Below, one piece after another: positions 35,638-48,296 of a stretch of 64,000 bases of DNA (positions are counted from its first letter, which is position 1; every line of letters begins with the position of its first letter). The stretch covers positions 620,001 through 684,000 of the forward strand of contig CM066301.1 in assembly GCA_033807695.1 (NCBI GenBank), given 5' to 3'. This DNA is from Daedaleopsis sinensis. Taxonomy: Eukaryota; Basidiomycota; Agaricomycetes; Polyporales; Polyporaceae. Below the pieces are notes generated by a model. It did no database searches and had not been told where the DNA came from. It saw nothing but the letters and a program-made list of their open reading frames with translations. The position numbers were made by a program, and so were the translations under genes.

Positions 35638-37134
35638 TCATACGCACTCCTCATCAATTATTTCTCCTTGTAGAAACGGCACTTTATATTCTGCTGTCCT
35701 ACCTACAGTACATGCGTGCAAGCCCTGCACCTCCCGCCCGGGCTCACGACTACTACGGCTCAGAAGGCAGCACAGCGAGGTACCGTCACAGACCCCGTTC
35801 CCGTCTGTGCCGACACACACGCCATTGAACATGTACTTTCCCGCACCGCAGATGATGCAATCGTTAGACGTCGATCCGGTGCACGTCTGGCACAGAGGCG
35901 AGCACGGCTGGCAGGATGTGCCAGAGCTGAAGCTGCCGTCAGGACAGACGGTGCCCGTCGAGGTAGTCGACTGGCTGGCGAAGCAGCTCGTGCGGTCGTT
36001 CGCGTTCTGGGTGAGTCCCGATTGGCAGGTGATGCAAGCCCCACTTCCGTCAGCGCACTTCGTGCACCCAAGGTGACAAACTAGATGTACGCGGTGCTGT
36101 CAGCCCACTTATTCACATGTAGGGAGATACGACGTACCTTCGCAGTTCCCCTCGGAGTTGAGGAAGAAGCCGTCGGAGCACTTCGCGCACGCAGTGCCGT
36201 TAGTGCCAGCCGTCCAGCCCGGCAGGCAGGTGCACTGGCCGTCGGACCCGCAGTTCCCGTTCTGGCAGTTGCACGAGGAGGGCAGGTTCTTGATCACCGG
36301 CGCGAGACACCTGCCCGTGCCGGTCATACCGTCGTCGCAGGACGCACAGTCGGCGGGGCATTGCTGGCACGTCGGACCGAAGAAACCTGGGGCACAGGTC
36401 TCGCAGGAGGTCCCGTTGAAGCCCTGCGGGCAGACGCACGTCCCTGATGCGGAACACACGCCGGCCCCAGCGCAGGGTGGGGAGCACGCGGAGGACTGGA
36501 TGTCGAGCAGTTGTGAAAGACCGGACGCGCCTGACGGTAGCTGCGAGACGTCGGGAACGCTGTCCCAGAAGATGACCCGGTCGTTCGACGAGCCCGAGGA
36601 GATCGCAGCCCAGACGTCTGCAGAGATTGCAAGAGAACCGGGGGAAATCTGGGTTGTGGTGTTCGAGGGCGTGCTGGGGAGCTGCGTGAAGCTGGCCTGG
36701 CCCGAGTACTTGGACTGGGGGTAGACGGCAACGCCAGGCTGAAGAGCGAGGTTCATGGGGAGCGAGACATTGCCTTCAAATCCTGGGGACAGGGAAAGGG
36801 AGGCACTTGAGGACGTGAGGGTGTTGTGGAGAAGGGCGGGGTCGGACGTGGACGTGTATTGCCCCGGCAAGAGAAGGAGGCTTGTCGCAGCGCCAGACGC
36901 AGATATTGTCGCGCCGACTGAGAGCTCTTAGCGCAAGGATTGGGGTTGGAGAGAGAGAGAAACGCACTGGTAGTGTTGGTGTACCCTTCGAGGCATTGTC
37001 CTGCAACGCAGATTACAGTTGGAGAAGATTGTGCGGCTACAGAACGTATAAGCCGGCGTTGTAGTGGGCACGAAGTGATACTCACCAAAGGATGCGCCGA
37101 AAAGGAACGAAGTCATGAAAACACTCGACAGCAT
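35638..37134 (-). CDS. Truncated receptor-like protein, copy C (no membrane anchor)
   Basis: Exons 37,134-37,086, 37,036-36,968, 36,917-36,138 and 36,080-35,638 give 446 residues, with exon lengths identical to copy B. It carries the same new C-terminal tail after GVCDGTSL (CCLLSRSSREPG...). All Cys pairs visible in the retained modules of copy A are kept. Like copy B it would be secreted rather than membrane-bound. Confidence 0.65.
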
Positions 37135-39399
37135 GTCGAGTCGTCTAGTCGTGGTAGAGAGTGAGGAGGAGGAAGGAGGGAGAGAGACAGCGAGCGTGAC
37201 CTGAAAAGGCCATCGGCTCTTCAGATTGCCATGGTTTCATTGTCTCGGGCTCGAATTGTCGGCGCCGGGGCCTCCCATTGTCAATTGTCCTCGGAAGGAG
37301 GACGTCGATTGTTCGCATAGACGCCCGGAGTCTATTCCGGTGAACAACGCCGCAGCGTTTCCAAATACAGACAAACACCGACGCACTCAGCGACGCTGCC
37401 CTGATGTCATCGCACGCCGGGCGACGACAGGCAGCGTACGCTCAGCTGCAACACCGGCCTTGTTGGACCGCGCAGGCCACTCACGCCGTCGACGTCGAGC
37501 TGTGTGCTATTCATAGCCGATCGCCCCTCCCTCTCTTCTGCGCACACTCGCTCTACGCTCAGCGCACCTGCATGTATCTGCCCCGCCCTCTGAATCGCAT
37601 CCCGCACTCACCGCCGTTCGTGCACTCGTGAGCCAATGTCCGCATGGACTCAGTCCCTGTAGACGCCCGCCCTTCTGTCTTTCCGACTCTTGTCCGTCCA
37701 CCCCGCTCGTACGCTCGTCCACCGCATCCCATCCGCGTCCTTTCAGAACGCGTTCAAAGCGTGGTATGCACCAATCACTTTCGCATGTTTGCAAGCAGGA
37801 TCACTTACAGTTTGCTAGTCGTAGCCTTGAGTGAAAATGACTCGTACGCGACCGCCATTTGGCACGTCCCGCCTTAGGCTAGCAACTCCGGACCGCAAGC
37901 AGCATTCAATTGGATGCTTGACTGGCACGACACAGTCACATTTACGCCTTTCGGAGCTGTACTCGACCGACTCCTCGCGTGTAGACACAAGACTCACCAA
38001 GGTAAGTACCCCATCCAATCTCCCGCACGATTCATCGACAACTCGCCTTCAAATCGCGTTCAATACCCTCCCCAATCCGCTCCCAATCGTTCCCCCATCG
38101 CCTATTCGCCTTCTCCCGTCATCCGACAGCCCATGTCAGCCACACAGAACGTACCCGCCGCCTCAGCCGCCATCTCTGAGCTCATCCCGACGTCCACTAC
38201 TCCCCCAAGAACCTGCAACTCCGTCGCCCACCCAGCCCACGCAATGCCGCGCCCCCTCGACGACTCGGACGCTCCCGGTCATCCCGACGACGGCGCGTTG
38301 CGCGGACGCGTGGAGACGCGACGTGGGGAGCGCGAGCTGGCCGGGCCCAATGAACGCGATGGTGGGTAGGCTGGTGCGGTGACGAGACGGGCGACCGTGT
38401 TGCCACTGTGCAGCACATGGGTGTGGTACGCCGAGGCCCGCGGGAGGGAGCAGATGAGGTCGGATCGCCGCCGTCATCCGATAGCCCAGGACGGCCGCAC
38501 TGAGCATGCCCGCCCCTCCGCGTTCATCCCGACGACGACCGCTCCCGCAAGACGCTGCCGCTCCGACGCCCACCCACCCCACGCGATGTCCCCGCCCCCG
38601 ACGACGGCGCGTTGCGCGGACGCGTGGAGACGCGACGTGGGGAGCACGAGCTGGCCAAGGGCGCGGTGAGCGCGATGCCGGAGAGCGTGTACGCTGGCGC
38701 GCCGGCGAGACATGGAGATGGGCGAGCGTGTTGCCAGTATGGCAACAAAGGAGTGTGGTACGAGGAGGCCCGCGGGAGGGAGCAGATGAGGGCGGATCGC
38801 CGCCGTCATCCGATAGCCCAGGACGGCCGCACTGAGCATGCCCGCCCCTCCGCGTTCATCCCGACGACGACCATTTCCTCGAGCAGCTGCACCTCCGTCG
38901 CCCACCCACCGCACGCGATGTCCCCGCCCCCGACGACGGCGCGTTGCGCGGACGCGTGGAGACGCGGAACGCCAGCTGGCCAAGGGCGCGATGAACGCCG
39001 AGGCAGCGAGCAGATAAGCTGGCGGGGCGGAGAGAGGTCGAGGGTGTTGTGCAGCACGGCAGAGGGGTACGCCGAACACGGCGAGAAGGAGCGGGTGAGG
39101 GCAGTGGCGGAGGAGGCGAGCGTGTGATGGAGGGCGGCGAGCGTGCGATGGAGGGCGGCGAGTCGTGCTGCGTGGAAGACGAGTGAGATTCGGAGGTGAG
39201 TGGGGAGGAGTCAGAGCACGAAGGAGGAGGGAGGAGGCTCACTTCGCGTTCGAGGTCACGGCGCCATGCGCGGGCGAGCGCGACGGTGACGTCGACGCGC
39301 CAGAACAGGTACACACAGTGCATGTGTCCGGTGAGCTCCCCTGCCCTCATGCTCACCAGATCGTTTCTAGGACCCCCGCCGTTCTCCGCCTTTCGTCAG
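37135..39399. other. Spacer of unit 3, degenerate spacer-gene exons
   Basis: Aligns with 21,735-24,151. The MTRTRPP exon is intact (37,837-38,001, 55 codons), but the following PWTA-type exon (from 38,130, PMSATQN) shifts frame and stops at 38,369. Shorter sub-repeats follow: a block starting GGATCGCCGCCGTCATCC at about 38,462 recurs at about 38,796. Confidence 0.5.
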
Positions 39400-40031
39400 C
39401 GCCCTCTCGAGCCAATCCGCGCCCGCCACCTTGCCCGACTTCAAGCTTCATGCCCCAACCTCCACTCCGTTTTCCGTTTTCGCCTCTCCCTCCCAGTTCC
39501 CACATGCGCACACACATCGAGGTCCGTCCCTTTCGCCCTCTCCCTGGCTCGTCGCCAACCCTGACGCTTCCCGGCGCGCGCCTCTCGCCGCACTGCGCGA
39601 ACTCGTCGCCCATCGCGCGGCGACCATTTCACGCCAACTCACGCCAGTTTCCAGGTAAGTCGCGCCTCGTGTTCAGACCACGGAGCACATGCACGACGCC
39701 GACCCCGCCATTCAGCACGCATCTGGCCCTCTCCGTGCACCGACGGGCGCGATCTGTCCTCCAGCAGGGCGGGAATCGCGTCCCGCGTCCCGCTCGCCCG
39801 TACTCGCCGAACCTGCGCGGCGACGTACCGCATGCGACCATGCAAGACGCGCCGAACGCGTCTCGCCCATGGGGAGCGAGCGCGAGGTGCCCGTTGGGCC
39901 AGTGCGTAATGCGCGCCGACCGCCGCGCGGCACGTGAGATTGCACTCTGGCACGCGCTGCCCCGCCCGCGCGGCGGCCTGCGTCGACTCCCGGGGTGCTT
40001 GAGCACCTACGAGGGCCGTCCGTTCGTTTGA
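39400..40031 (+). CDS. Conserved spacer gene exons, copy 3 (5' end not found)
   Basis: Exon b 39,400-39,654 (255 nt) and exon c ending at 40,031 (316 nt, from 39,716), same frame as the other copies, ending GRPFV-stop. Confidence 0.45.
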
Positions 40032-40262
40032 ACGCGATCCGACGACGGTCGAATGTTCGTCAAAACGGTCGTTTTCATAGGTCGCGCGCGGCCGCTCCGC
40101 CGCGCTACCGCGTTCTGCCCCGCCGCCGCCCGCCGTCTTCCCGGTGCAGCACATCGGGACGTGCACGAACGAGTGCTCGGGTGTGTGCGATCACGGCGGG
40201 GCACACGTCGGCACGGTGCCAGTGGAATCGGCGGAACGGCGCGGTGCGCGGTGCGCGTGACC

Positions 40263-40545
40263 GCGATATCTCGCCCGAATCCCGCCCGAGCGCGTGCTGA
40301 TCATACCCACAGGCCCAGCTGAACGTTTCCCGTCAGACGCGCCCGCTCTCGCGCCGATCCGAAGAGGCTGAGAAATCGCACATTTTCGCGATTTCATGGG
40401 CGGCGGACATTGGGTCCGCGATTTCTCGCCCAGTTCTCGTCCGGGCGCGTGCTAATCATACCCACAGGCTCCGTTGCACGTTCGCCGTCGGACGCGCCCG
40501 CTCTCGCGCCGATCCGAAGAGGCTGAAAAAACCGCCGTTGCCATT
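40263..40545. repeat. 155 bp minisatellite, two copies (unit 3)
   Basis: Units start at 40,263 and 40,418, with the same motifs as in unit 1. Confidence 0.85.
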
Positions 40546-42129
40546 TGTGTGGAATCATGAATGTCACTCGGACACGTCGGTGTCGCCGGCGCCCTGCGCG
40601 ACTGGGCTTGTATCGCCGCGCCGCACCGCGTGTCACGACGGCGAGAACGTGTGCGTTCGAGCACGGCGGCGGCGCAGGTTCATCGCAGGACAACGGCATT
40701 CGAGAATACGGCCGCGTCCGCACCATGGTGAGTTGCCCATCTCGCCGTTACCGTCCGTGCGCCGGCTGACAGACTCGTGAGGTCTTGAGCACAGCGCGGC
40801 CGATGTCCAGCGGCCCTCCCAGGGAGCTGCGGACGCCCGGCATGAAGTCGCAGCCACCGACGTGCGCGTGCACGACGGCGCACTGCTGCAGACCCGGCCT
40901 CGCGGCGGCGTGGAACGTGCGCGGACTCGGACGGCGACTCGCGATCGCCGCCTCCCGGGCGCAGGGACAACCCCGAAGCGACACCGGGAATCTGGCGCAC
41001 CAGTACACTGTGCAACGTGTACTTATCGAATTGTGCAGGGCCGTCCGGTGCTTCCAAGCATCGTCAGAAGATCAGACCTGAAGATACGGTGTCTTGGCAA
41101 CTTGAACTCGCGCTCAGCGGGGTGTCTAGAGAGGTAGGCTCATTGTATGTATGTACTATCTACCCCAATACAAGTGCTACACCCCTGGCTGTGACTGGGA
41201 GACACTCTGGACAACAATCCAACTCTCGAGGGAGCAGGGCAGCAGGGGACGGACACGGCGGCGAGTGACGTCGCGCACGAAGCTCGTACCTCGGAATCGT
41301 CGATCTCGCGTGCCTCACGCACGCGCACAGCGCTCGCCTTCCTCCTCCCGCCCGAGCCCGTCCGCTCGGTTTGCAGACAGGGTCCGGGCGCGTGCACGGA
41401 GATCGAATCTCGACGCATCGTCGAGTTCGCCGGCGGGGGGGATCTGAATCGGGGGCAGCCCGGCGTCCGGGGTTCCCACTGAGCTGGACGAGGGCGCCCC
41501 GAACAAGGACGGCTTCGAGCGCGGGGACTCGGAGTTTCCCCCGAGCTGCCCCGAGTCGCTCGAGACCGTCGCCCTGGGCGCGATGGCGGGCTGCCGGGAA
41601 CTTTAATAGTCTCGCAACCTCTCCCCGCTTTGCGCGCACGCCGGAGCGCTGACTGGCGGGTGCGCATCTCTTCAGGTGTGTTTCCTTGCGGTCCGAACGT
41701 CTGTGATTCTGGCATGAGGGTATGTACATGCTCAGGACACATCATACTCGAGCTGCAAGTACGTTCACTGCAGGGAGGAGATGGTGAGTTAACATGGAAA
41801 CTTCCATTCATGCTGTTCAGGAGCTCGCTAACCCCTCCGTTTCGCAATTTTCGCAGTGCCTGGTGACATGAGCTGCAGACCGCATGGTGCGTACGCTTCG
41901 CTGCGCTGTCCAAGTGATTTCTGAGTAGGTCTCTGACTTTTTCTGGTTCATTTCCTCGTTCACAAAGTTCAAGGGGACTTAGCGCTCTTCCTGACGACTT
42001 TGCGGGCATCGCCGTGCAAGGCTGGCGCTGCCGGTCGGCGAGGTTAACACCTCCGGCTGGAGAGCGCTCGCGAGCGCGCTCGGACGGCCGGCCCTCAAAG
42101 GCAGACATTGAGTCCCGCCGCCCCCGCTC

Positions 42130-42150
42130 ACGCCCCCGCCCGAATTGTCG
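42130..42150. other. Deletion/fusion junction in the array
   Basis: Sequence equivalent to 26,881-26,900 (upstream of the 255 aa ORF) joins at about 42,140 directly to sequence equivalent to 21,852 (receptor upstream region). The unit 3 ORF copy, the next receptor copy and its first upstream bases are missing, about 2.7 kb relative to the unit 1/2 arrangement. Only 1-2 bp of homology at the join. Confidence 0.85.
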
Positions 42151-44442
42151 GCGCCGGGGCCTCCCATTGTCAATTGTCCTCGGAAGGAGGACGTCCATTG
42201 TTCGCATAGACGCCCGGAGTCTATTCCGGTAAACAACGCCGCAGCGTTTCCAAATACAGACAAACACCGACGCACTCAGCGACGCTGCCCTGATGTCATC
42301 GCAAGCCGGGCGACGACAGGCAGCGTACGCTCAGCTGCAACACCGGCCTTGTTGGACCGCGCAGGCCACTCACGGCGTCGACGTCGAGCTGTGTGCTATT
42401 CATAGCCGATCGCCCCTCCCTCTCTTCCGCGCACACTCGCTCTACGCTCAGCGCACCTGCATGTATCTGCCCCGCCCTCTGAATCGCATCCCGCACTCAC
42501 CGCCGTTCGTGCACTCGTGAGCCAATGTCCGCATGGACTCCGTCCCTGTAGACGCCCGCCCTTCTGTCTTTCCGACTCTCGTCCGTCCACCCCGCTCGTA
42601 CGCTCGTCCACCGCATCCCATCCGCGTCCATTCCGAATGCGTCCAAACCGTGGTATGCACCAATCGCTTTCGCATGTTTGCAAGCAGGATCACTTACAGT
42701 TCGCTAGTCGTAGCCTTGAGTTAAAAAGAACTCGTACGCGACCGCCCTCTGGCACGTACAGTCCTTCTAGCAACTCCGGACAGCAAGCAGCATTCCATTG
42801 GATGCTCGACTAGCACGACACAGTCCCATCTACGCCTCTCGGAGCTGTACTCGACCGACTCCTCGCGTGTAGACACAAGACTCACCAAGGTAAGTACCCC
42901 ATCCAATCTCCCGCACGATTCATCGACAACTCGCCTTCAAATCGCGTTCAATACCCTCCCCAATCCGCTCCCAATCGTTCCCCTACCGCCTGTCCGCCTT
43001 CTCCCACCGCCCGACAGCCCTGGACGGCCGCACAGAACATATCCGCCCCCTCAGCCGCCGTCTCCGAGCTCTTCCCGACGTTGTCCGCTCACCCAGGAAC
43101 CTGCAGGTCCGACGTCGCCCACGCAATGCCCGCGCCCGCGAAGATTCGGACGCTCCCGCTGATCCTCACTCCGGCGCGTTGCCCCGACACATGGAGACGC
43201 GACGTGGGGAGCGCGAGCTTGTCGGGCCCGATGGGCGCGATGCCGGAGAGCGTGTCGGCTGGCGCGGCGGCGGACGTGGAGACTCGCGAGCGTGTCGTGT
43301 AACAAACGGGTGTGGTACGCCGAGGCCGGCGGGAGGGACCAGATGAGGGCGGCGGCTGAGTGTTCGAGTCGGCGTGCGTGCGCTGGAGGGAGGCGAGCCG
43401 GCCAGCGTGGAAGGCGAGCGAGATCGGAGGTGAGTGTGGAAGAACCGGAGAGAGAAAGGGGAGGCAGGCGATTCACCTCGCGTTGGAGGTCGCGGCGCCA
43501 TGCACGGTCGAGCGCGACGGTGACGTCCACGCGCCACAACAGGTACATACGCGACCGCCGTCCATGCCCAGTCCTTCAAGCTCACACCGCACAGCAAGCA
43601 GATGTTCTAGCACCGCGACAAAGTCCTTCTCGGCCTGCACAACTGTATCGGTTGTACAGAGGCTCCGCCCTCGACTCCTTCGTCTCTGTGTCGCGTTTAG
43701 ACACAAGACCCTGTGAGGTGAGTACTGCATGCAGTTTCCGGCACGACTCGCATTCAAATCGCGTTCAATACCCTCCCCAATACCCTCCCAATCGTTCCCC
43801 CACCACCTGTCCGCCTTCTCCCACCGCCCGACAGCCCTGGACGGCCACACAGAACGTACCCGCCGCCCCAACCGCCGCCACCGCGTTTATCCCGACGACG
43901 ACCGCTTCCTCGAGCAGCTGCACCTCCGTCCTCCACCCAGCCCACACATTCTCCGCGCCCCCGACGACTCGGATGCTCCCGCTCATCCTGACGACGGCGC
44001 GTTGCGCGGACGCGTGGAGACGCGACGTGGGGGGCGCGAGCTGGCCGGGCCCGATGAGCGCGATGGCGGCGAGCGGGTACGCTGGCGCGCCGGCGAGACC
44101 ATGGAGATGGGCGAGCGTGTTGCCAGTATGGCAGCAAAGGGGGGTGGTACGCCGAGCTCGGCGGGAGGGAGCGGTTGAGGGCAGTGGCGGAGGAGGCGAG
44201 CGTGTTCTGGGGGGAGGCGAGACGAGCGAGATCCGGAGGTGAGGGTGGAGGAGTCAGAGCACGAAGGGGGAGGGAGGCGGCCCACCCCACGTTCGAGGTC
44301 GCGGCGCCATGTGCGGGCGAGCGCGACGGTGACGTCGACGCGCCAGAACAGGTACACACAGTGCATGTGTCCGGTGAGCTCCCCTCCCCTCATACTCACC
44401 AGATCGTTTCTAGGACCCCCGCCGTACTCCGCCTTTCGTCAG
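42141..44442. other. Spacer of unit 4, spacer-gene exons partly broken
   Basis: Aligns with 21,853-24,151. The first exon has lost its ATG and gained a frameshift (stop near 42,812). From about 42,910 to 44,400 the sequence is almost identical to 22,620-24,110, including the PWTA-type exons, suggesting recent conversion or unequal exchange between units 1 and 4. Confidence 0.5.
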
Positions 44443-45074
44443 CGCCCTCTCGAGCCAATCCCCGCCCGCCACCTTGCCCGACTTCAAGCTTCATGCCCCA
44501 ACCTCCACTCCGTTTTCCGTTTTCGCCTCTCCCTCCCAGTTCCCACATGCGCACACACATCGAGGTCCGTCCCTTTCGCCCTCTCCCTGGCTCGTCGCCA
44601 ACCCTGACGCTTCCCGGCGCGCGCCTCTCGTCGCACTGCGCGAACTCGTCGCCCGTCGCACGGCGAGCATTTCACGCCAACTCACGCCAGTTTCCAGGTA
44701 AGTCGCGCCTCGTGTTCAGACCACGGAGCACATGCACGACGCCGACCCCGCCATTCAGCACGCATCTGGCCCTCTCCGTGCACCGACGGGCGCGATCTGT
44801 CCTCCAGCAGGGCGGGAATCGCGTCCCGCGTCCCGCTCGCCCGTACTCGCCGAACCTGCGCGGCGACGTACCGCATGCGACCATGCAAGACGCGCCGAAC
44901 GCGTCTCGCCCATGGGGAGCGAGCGCGAGGTGCCCGTTGGGCCAGTGCGTAATGCGCGCCGACCGCCGCGCGGCACGTGAGATTGCACTCTGGCACGCGC
45001 TGCCCCGCCCGCGCGGCGGCCTGCGTCGACTCCCGGGGTGCTTGAGCACCTACGAGGGCCGTCCGTTCGTTTGA
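44443..45074 (+). CDS. Conserved spacer gene exons, copy 4 (5' end not found)
   Basis: Exon b 44,443-44,697 (255 nt) and exon c from 44,759 to 45,074 (316 nt), same frame and stop as the other copies. Confidence 0.45.
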
Positions 45075-45305
45075 ACGCGATCCGACGACGGTCGAATGTT
45101 CGTCAAAACGGTCGTTTTCATAGGTCGCGCGCGGCCGCTCCGCCGCGCTACCGCGTTCTGCCCCGCCGCCGCCCGCCGTCTTCCCGGTGCAGCGCATCTG
45201 GACGTGCACGAACGAGTGCTCGGGCGTGTGCGATCACGGCGGGGCACACGTCGGCACGGTGCCAGTGGAATCGGCGGAACGGCGCGGTGCGCGGTGCGCG
45301 TGACC

Positions 45306-45590
45306 GCGATATCTCGCCCGAATCCCGCCCGAGCGCGTGCTGATCATACCCACAGGCTCAGCTGAACGTTTCCCGTCGGACGCGCCCGCTCTCGCGCCGA
45401 TCCGAAGAGGCTGAGAAATCGCACATTTTCGCGATTTCATGGGCGGCGGACATTGGGTCCGCGATTTCTCGCCCAGTTCTCGTCCGGGCGCGTGCTAATC
45501 ATACCCACAGGCTCCGTTGCACGTTCGCCGTCGGACGCGCCCGCTCTCGCGCCGATCCGAAGAGGCTGAAAAAACCGTCGTTGCCATTTG
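45306..45590. repeat. 155 bp minisatellite, two copies (unit 4)
   Basis: Units start at 45,306 and 45,461. Confidence 0.85.
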
Positions 45591-47228
45591 TGTGATTTCA
45601 TGAATGTCACTCGGACACGTCGGTGTCGCCGGCGCCCTGCGCGACTGGGCCTGTATCGCCGCGCCGCGCCGCGTGTCACGACGGTGAGAACATGTGCGTG
45701 CAGAGGACGGCGTCGCCGCGTCGGCGCCGGTTCATTGCAGGACAACGGCATTCCAGAATACGGTCGCGTCTGCATGGTAAGTTGCACATTCCGCCGTTAC
45801 CGTCCGTGCACCGACTAACAGACTCGTGAGGTCTTGAGCACAGCGCGGCCGATGTCCAGCGGCCCTCCCAGGGAGCTGCGGACGCCCGGCATGAAGTCGC
45901 AGCCACCGACGTGCGCGTGCACGACGGTGCACTGCTGCAGACCCGGCCTCGCGGCGGCGTGGAACGTGCGCGGACTCGGACGGCGACTCGCGATCGCCGC
46001 CTCCCGGGCGCAGGGACAACCCCGAAGCGACACCGGGACTCTGGCGCACCAGTGCACTGTGCAACGTGTACTTATCGAATTGTGCAGGGCCGTCCGGTGC
46101 TTCCAAGCATCGTAAGAAGATCACACCTCAAGATACGGTGTCTTGGCAACTTGAACTCGCGCTCAGCGGGGTGTCTAGAGAGGTAGGTTCATTGCATGTA
46201 TGTACTATCTACCCCAATACAAGTGCTACACCCCTGGCTGTGACTGGGAGACACTCTGGACAACAATCCGATTCTCGAGGGAGCAGGGCAGCAGGGGATG
46301 GACACGGCGGCAAGTGACGTCGCGCACGAAGCTCGTAAGTACCTCGGAATCGTCGATCTCGCGTGCCTCACGCACGCGCACAGCGCTCGCCTTCCTCCTC
46401 CTGTCCGAGCCCGTCCGCTCGGTTTGCGGACAGGGTCCGGGCGCGTGCACGGAGATCGAATCTCGACGCATCGTCGAGTTCGCCGGCGGGGGGGATCTGA
46501 ATCGGGGGCAGCCCGGCGTCCGGGGTTCCCACTGAGCTGGACGAGGGCGCCCCGAACAAGGACGGCTTCGAGCGCGGGGACTCGGACTTTCCCCCGAGCT
46601 GCCCCGAGTCGCTCGAGACCGTCGCCCTGGGCGCGATGGCGGGCTGCCGGGAACTTTAATAGTCTCGCAACCTCTCCCCGCTTTGCGCGCACGCCGGAGC
46701 GCTGACTGGCGGGTGCGCATCTCTTCAGGTGTGTTTCCTTGCGGTCCGAACGTCTGTGATTCTGGCATGAGGGTATGTACATGCTCAGGACACATCATAC
46801 TCGAGCTGCAAGTACGTTCGCTGCAGGGAGGAGATGGTGAGTTAACATGGAAACTTCCATTCATGCTGTTCAGGAGCTCGCTAACTACTCCGTTTCGCAA
46901 TTTCTCTAGTGCCTGGTGACGCCAGTCGTAGACCGCATGGTGCGTGTGCTTCGCTGCGCTGTCCAAGTGCTTGCGGTGTAGGGCTCTGACCTTTTTGGGT
47001 CAGTTTCCTCGTTCACAGAGTGCGAGGGGCCTTGGCGCTCTTCCTGACGACTTTGCGGGCATCGCCGTGCAAGGCTGGCGCTGCCGGTCGGCGAGGTTAA
47101 CACCTCCGGCTGGAGAGCGCTCGCGAGCGCGCTCGGACGGCCGGCCCTCAAAGGCAGACATTGAGTCCCGCCGCCCCCGCTCACGTCCCCGCCCCCGCCC
47201 GTTCCACCCAGTGTCTCCCGTTCTCGCC

Positions 47229-48068
47229 ATGCCGTTCGCTCTCAACCCATTTGCGCCGCTCGCACTGCCTCTACCTCTGCTGCCGCTGTCGACTCCCATG
47301 CACCGCGCCGGCGCCGAGAACGACAATTTGGATGTCTCTAAGTTCAGTGAGTACCAGTCACTTTCGCTTTACCTCTGTCTTTCGAGCTCGACGGCTGAGG
47401 CGGCGACCCGAATGCCAGTCTCGAAGACCGGGAGCGGGGATGTGTGGATGGGCTGGACACCGCCGGCCGCTGAATCTCAGGGCGCGGGCGGGTGGAAGGA
47501 CTCGGAGCGCGTCTTCGAGCTCGGCGAGCCCTCGAGCTCGGAAGTCGCGATGCAGGAGTCGGACGGGCCGGCGGATTTCACATGGTCGCGCGCGCACGTC
47601 GACGCCGACTTCTACCGCACGCCCGAGGTCGCGTACGATCTCAATCTCGATCTCGCGCTCAATGGGCCCGACACAGCGGGCCCGTCCTCATCCTCGTTCT
47701 CGTCCTCCCTCCTCGTCCTCCCCGGCAACGCGGAGTGGATCCAGAGCCCGGCGACGCTCGAGCCGTTCCGCGCGCGGAACATCGCCGCAGACCCGGGCCC
47801 GGACCCGGCGACAGACGCAGACGGGGAGGCTGAGAGCATGCCGCGCCGCCGGCCGCGCAAGCAGCGCATGGACATCAAGAAGGCGCGCGCGCGCCCGGTG
47901 AGCAATCCGCACGGGCTGCCACTCAAACGCGCGCGGCCGGGCGTGAAGTCGAGGGCGTGGGTCGTCGATTCGGACTCGGACTCGGAGGCAGAGGGCGGAG
48001 GGCCCGCGTGGAAGCGTCGCAGGACGCTGTTGGTTGACGACCGGCTGGACTTCTTCATGCAGTTGTAG
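47229..48068 (+). CDS. Amplified nuclear-type protein, copy 3 (255 aa)
   Basis: Exon 1 47,229-47,346, intron 72 nt, exon 2 47,419-48,068; 255 residues, nearly identical to copy 1, with only substitutions. Basic clusters, DSDSDSEAE and the ending DRLDFFMQL are all present. Confidence 0.7.
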   Translation: MPFALNPFAPLALPLPLLPLSTPMHRAGAENDNLDVSKFSEYQSLSLYLCLSSSTAEAATRMPVSKTGSGDVWMGWTPPAAESQGAGGWKDSERVFELGEPSSSEVAMQESDGPADFTWSRAHVDADFYRTPEVAYDLNLDLALNGPDTAGPSSSSFSSSLLVLPGNAEWIQSPATLEPFRARNIAADPGPDPATDADGEAESMPRRRPRKQRMDIKKARARPVSNPHGLPLKRARPGVKSRAWVVDSDSDSEAEGGGPAWKRRRTLLVDDRLDFFMQL

Positions 48069-48296
48069 TGAGCTCGTCGAGGAGCTGTTCTTGGATGTAT
48101 CTACTCAAATAGCACATGCATCGTCGTCGCGAATGTACAACTTGTCATCTTGGAGCACTCAAACAATCCCCACCTCGCGTGTGAAATCAACCGTGTGTGA
48201 ATGAATGCCCACGCGGCAGGCCCACCATGTAGCGATCAAGTCCTGGGTCCGATTTATGACCCGGGATTCACTCTATCTTCCTACTTATTTCTCCTT

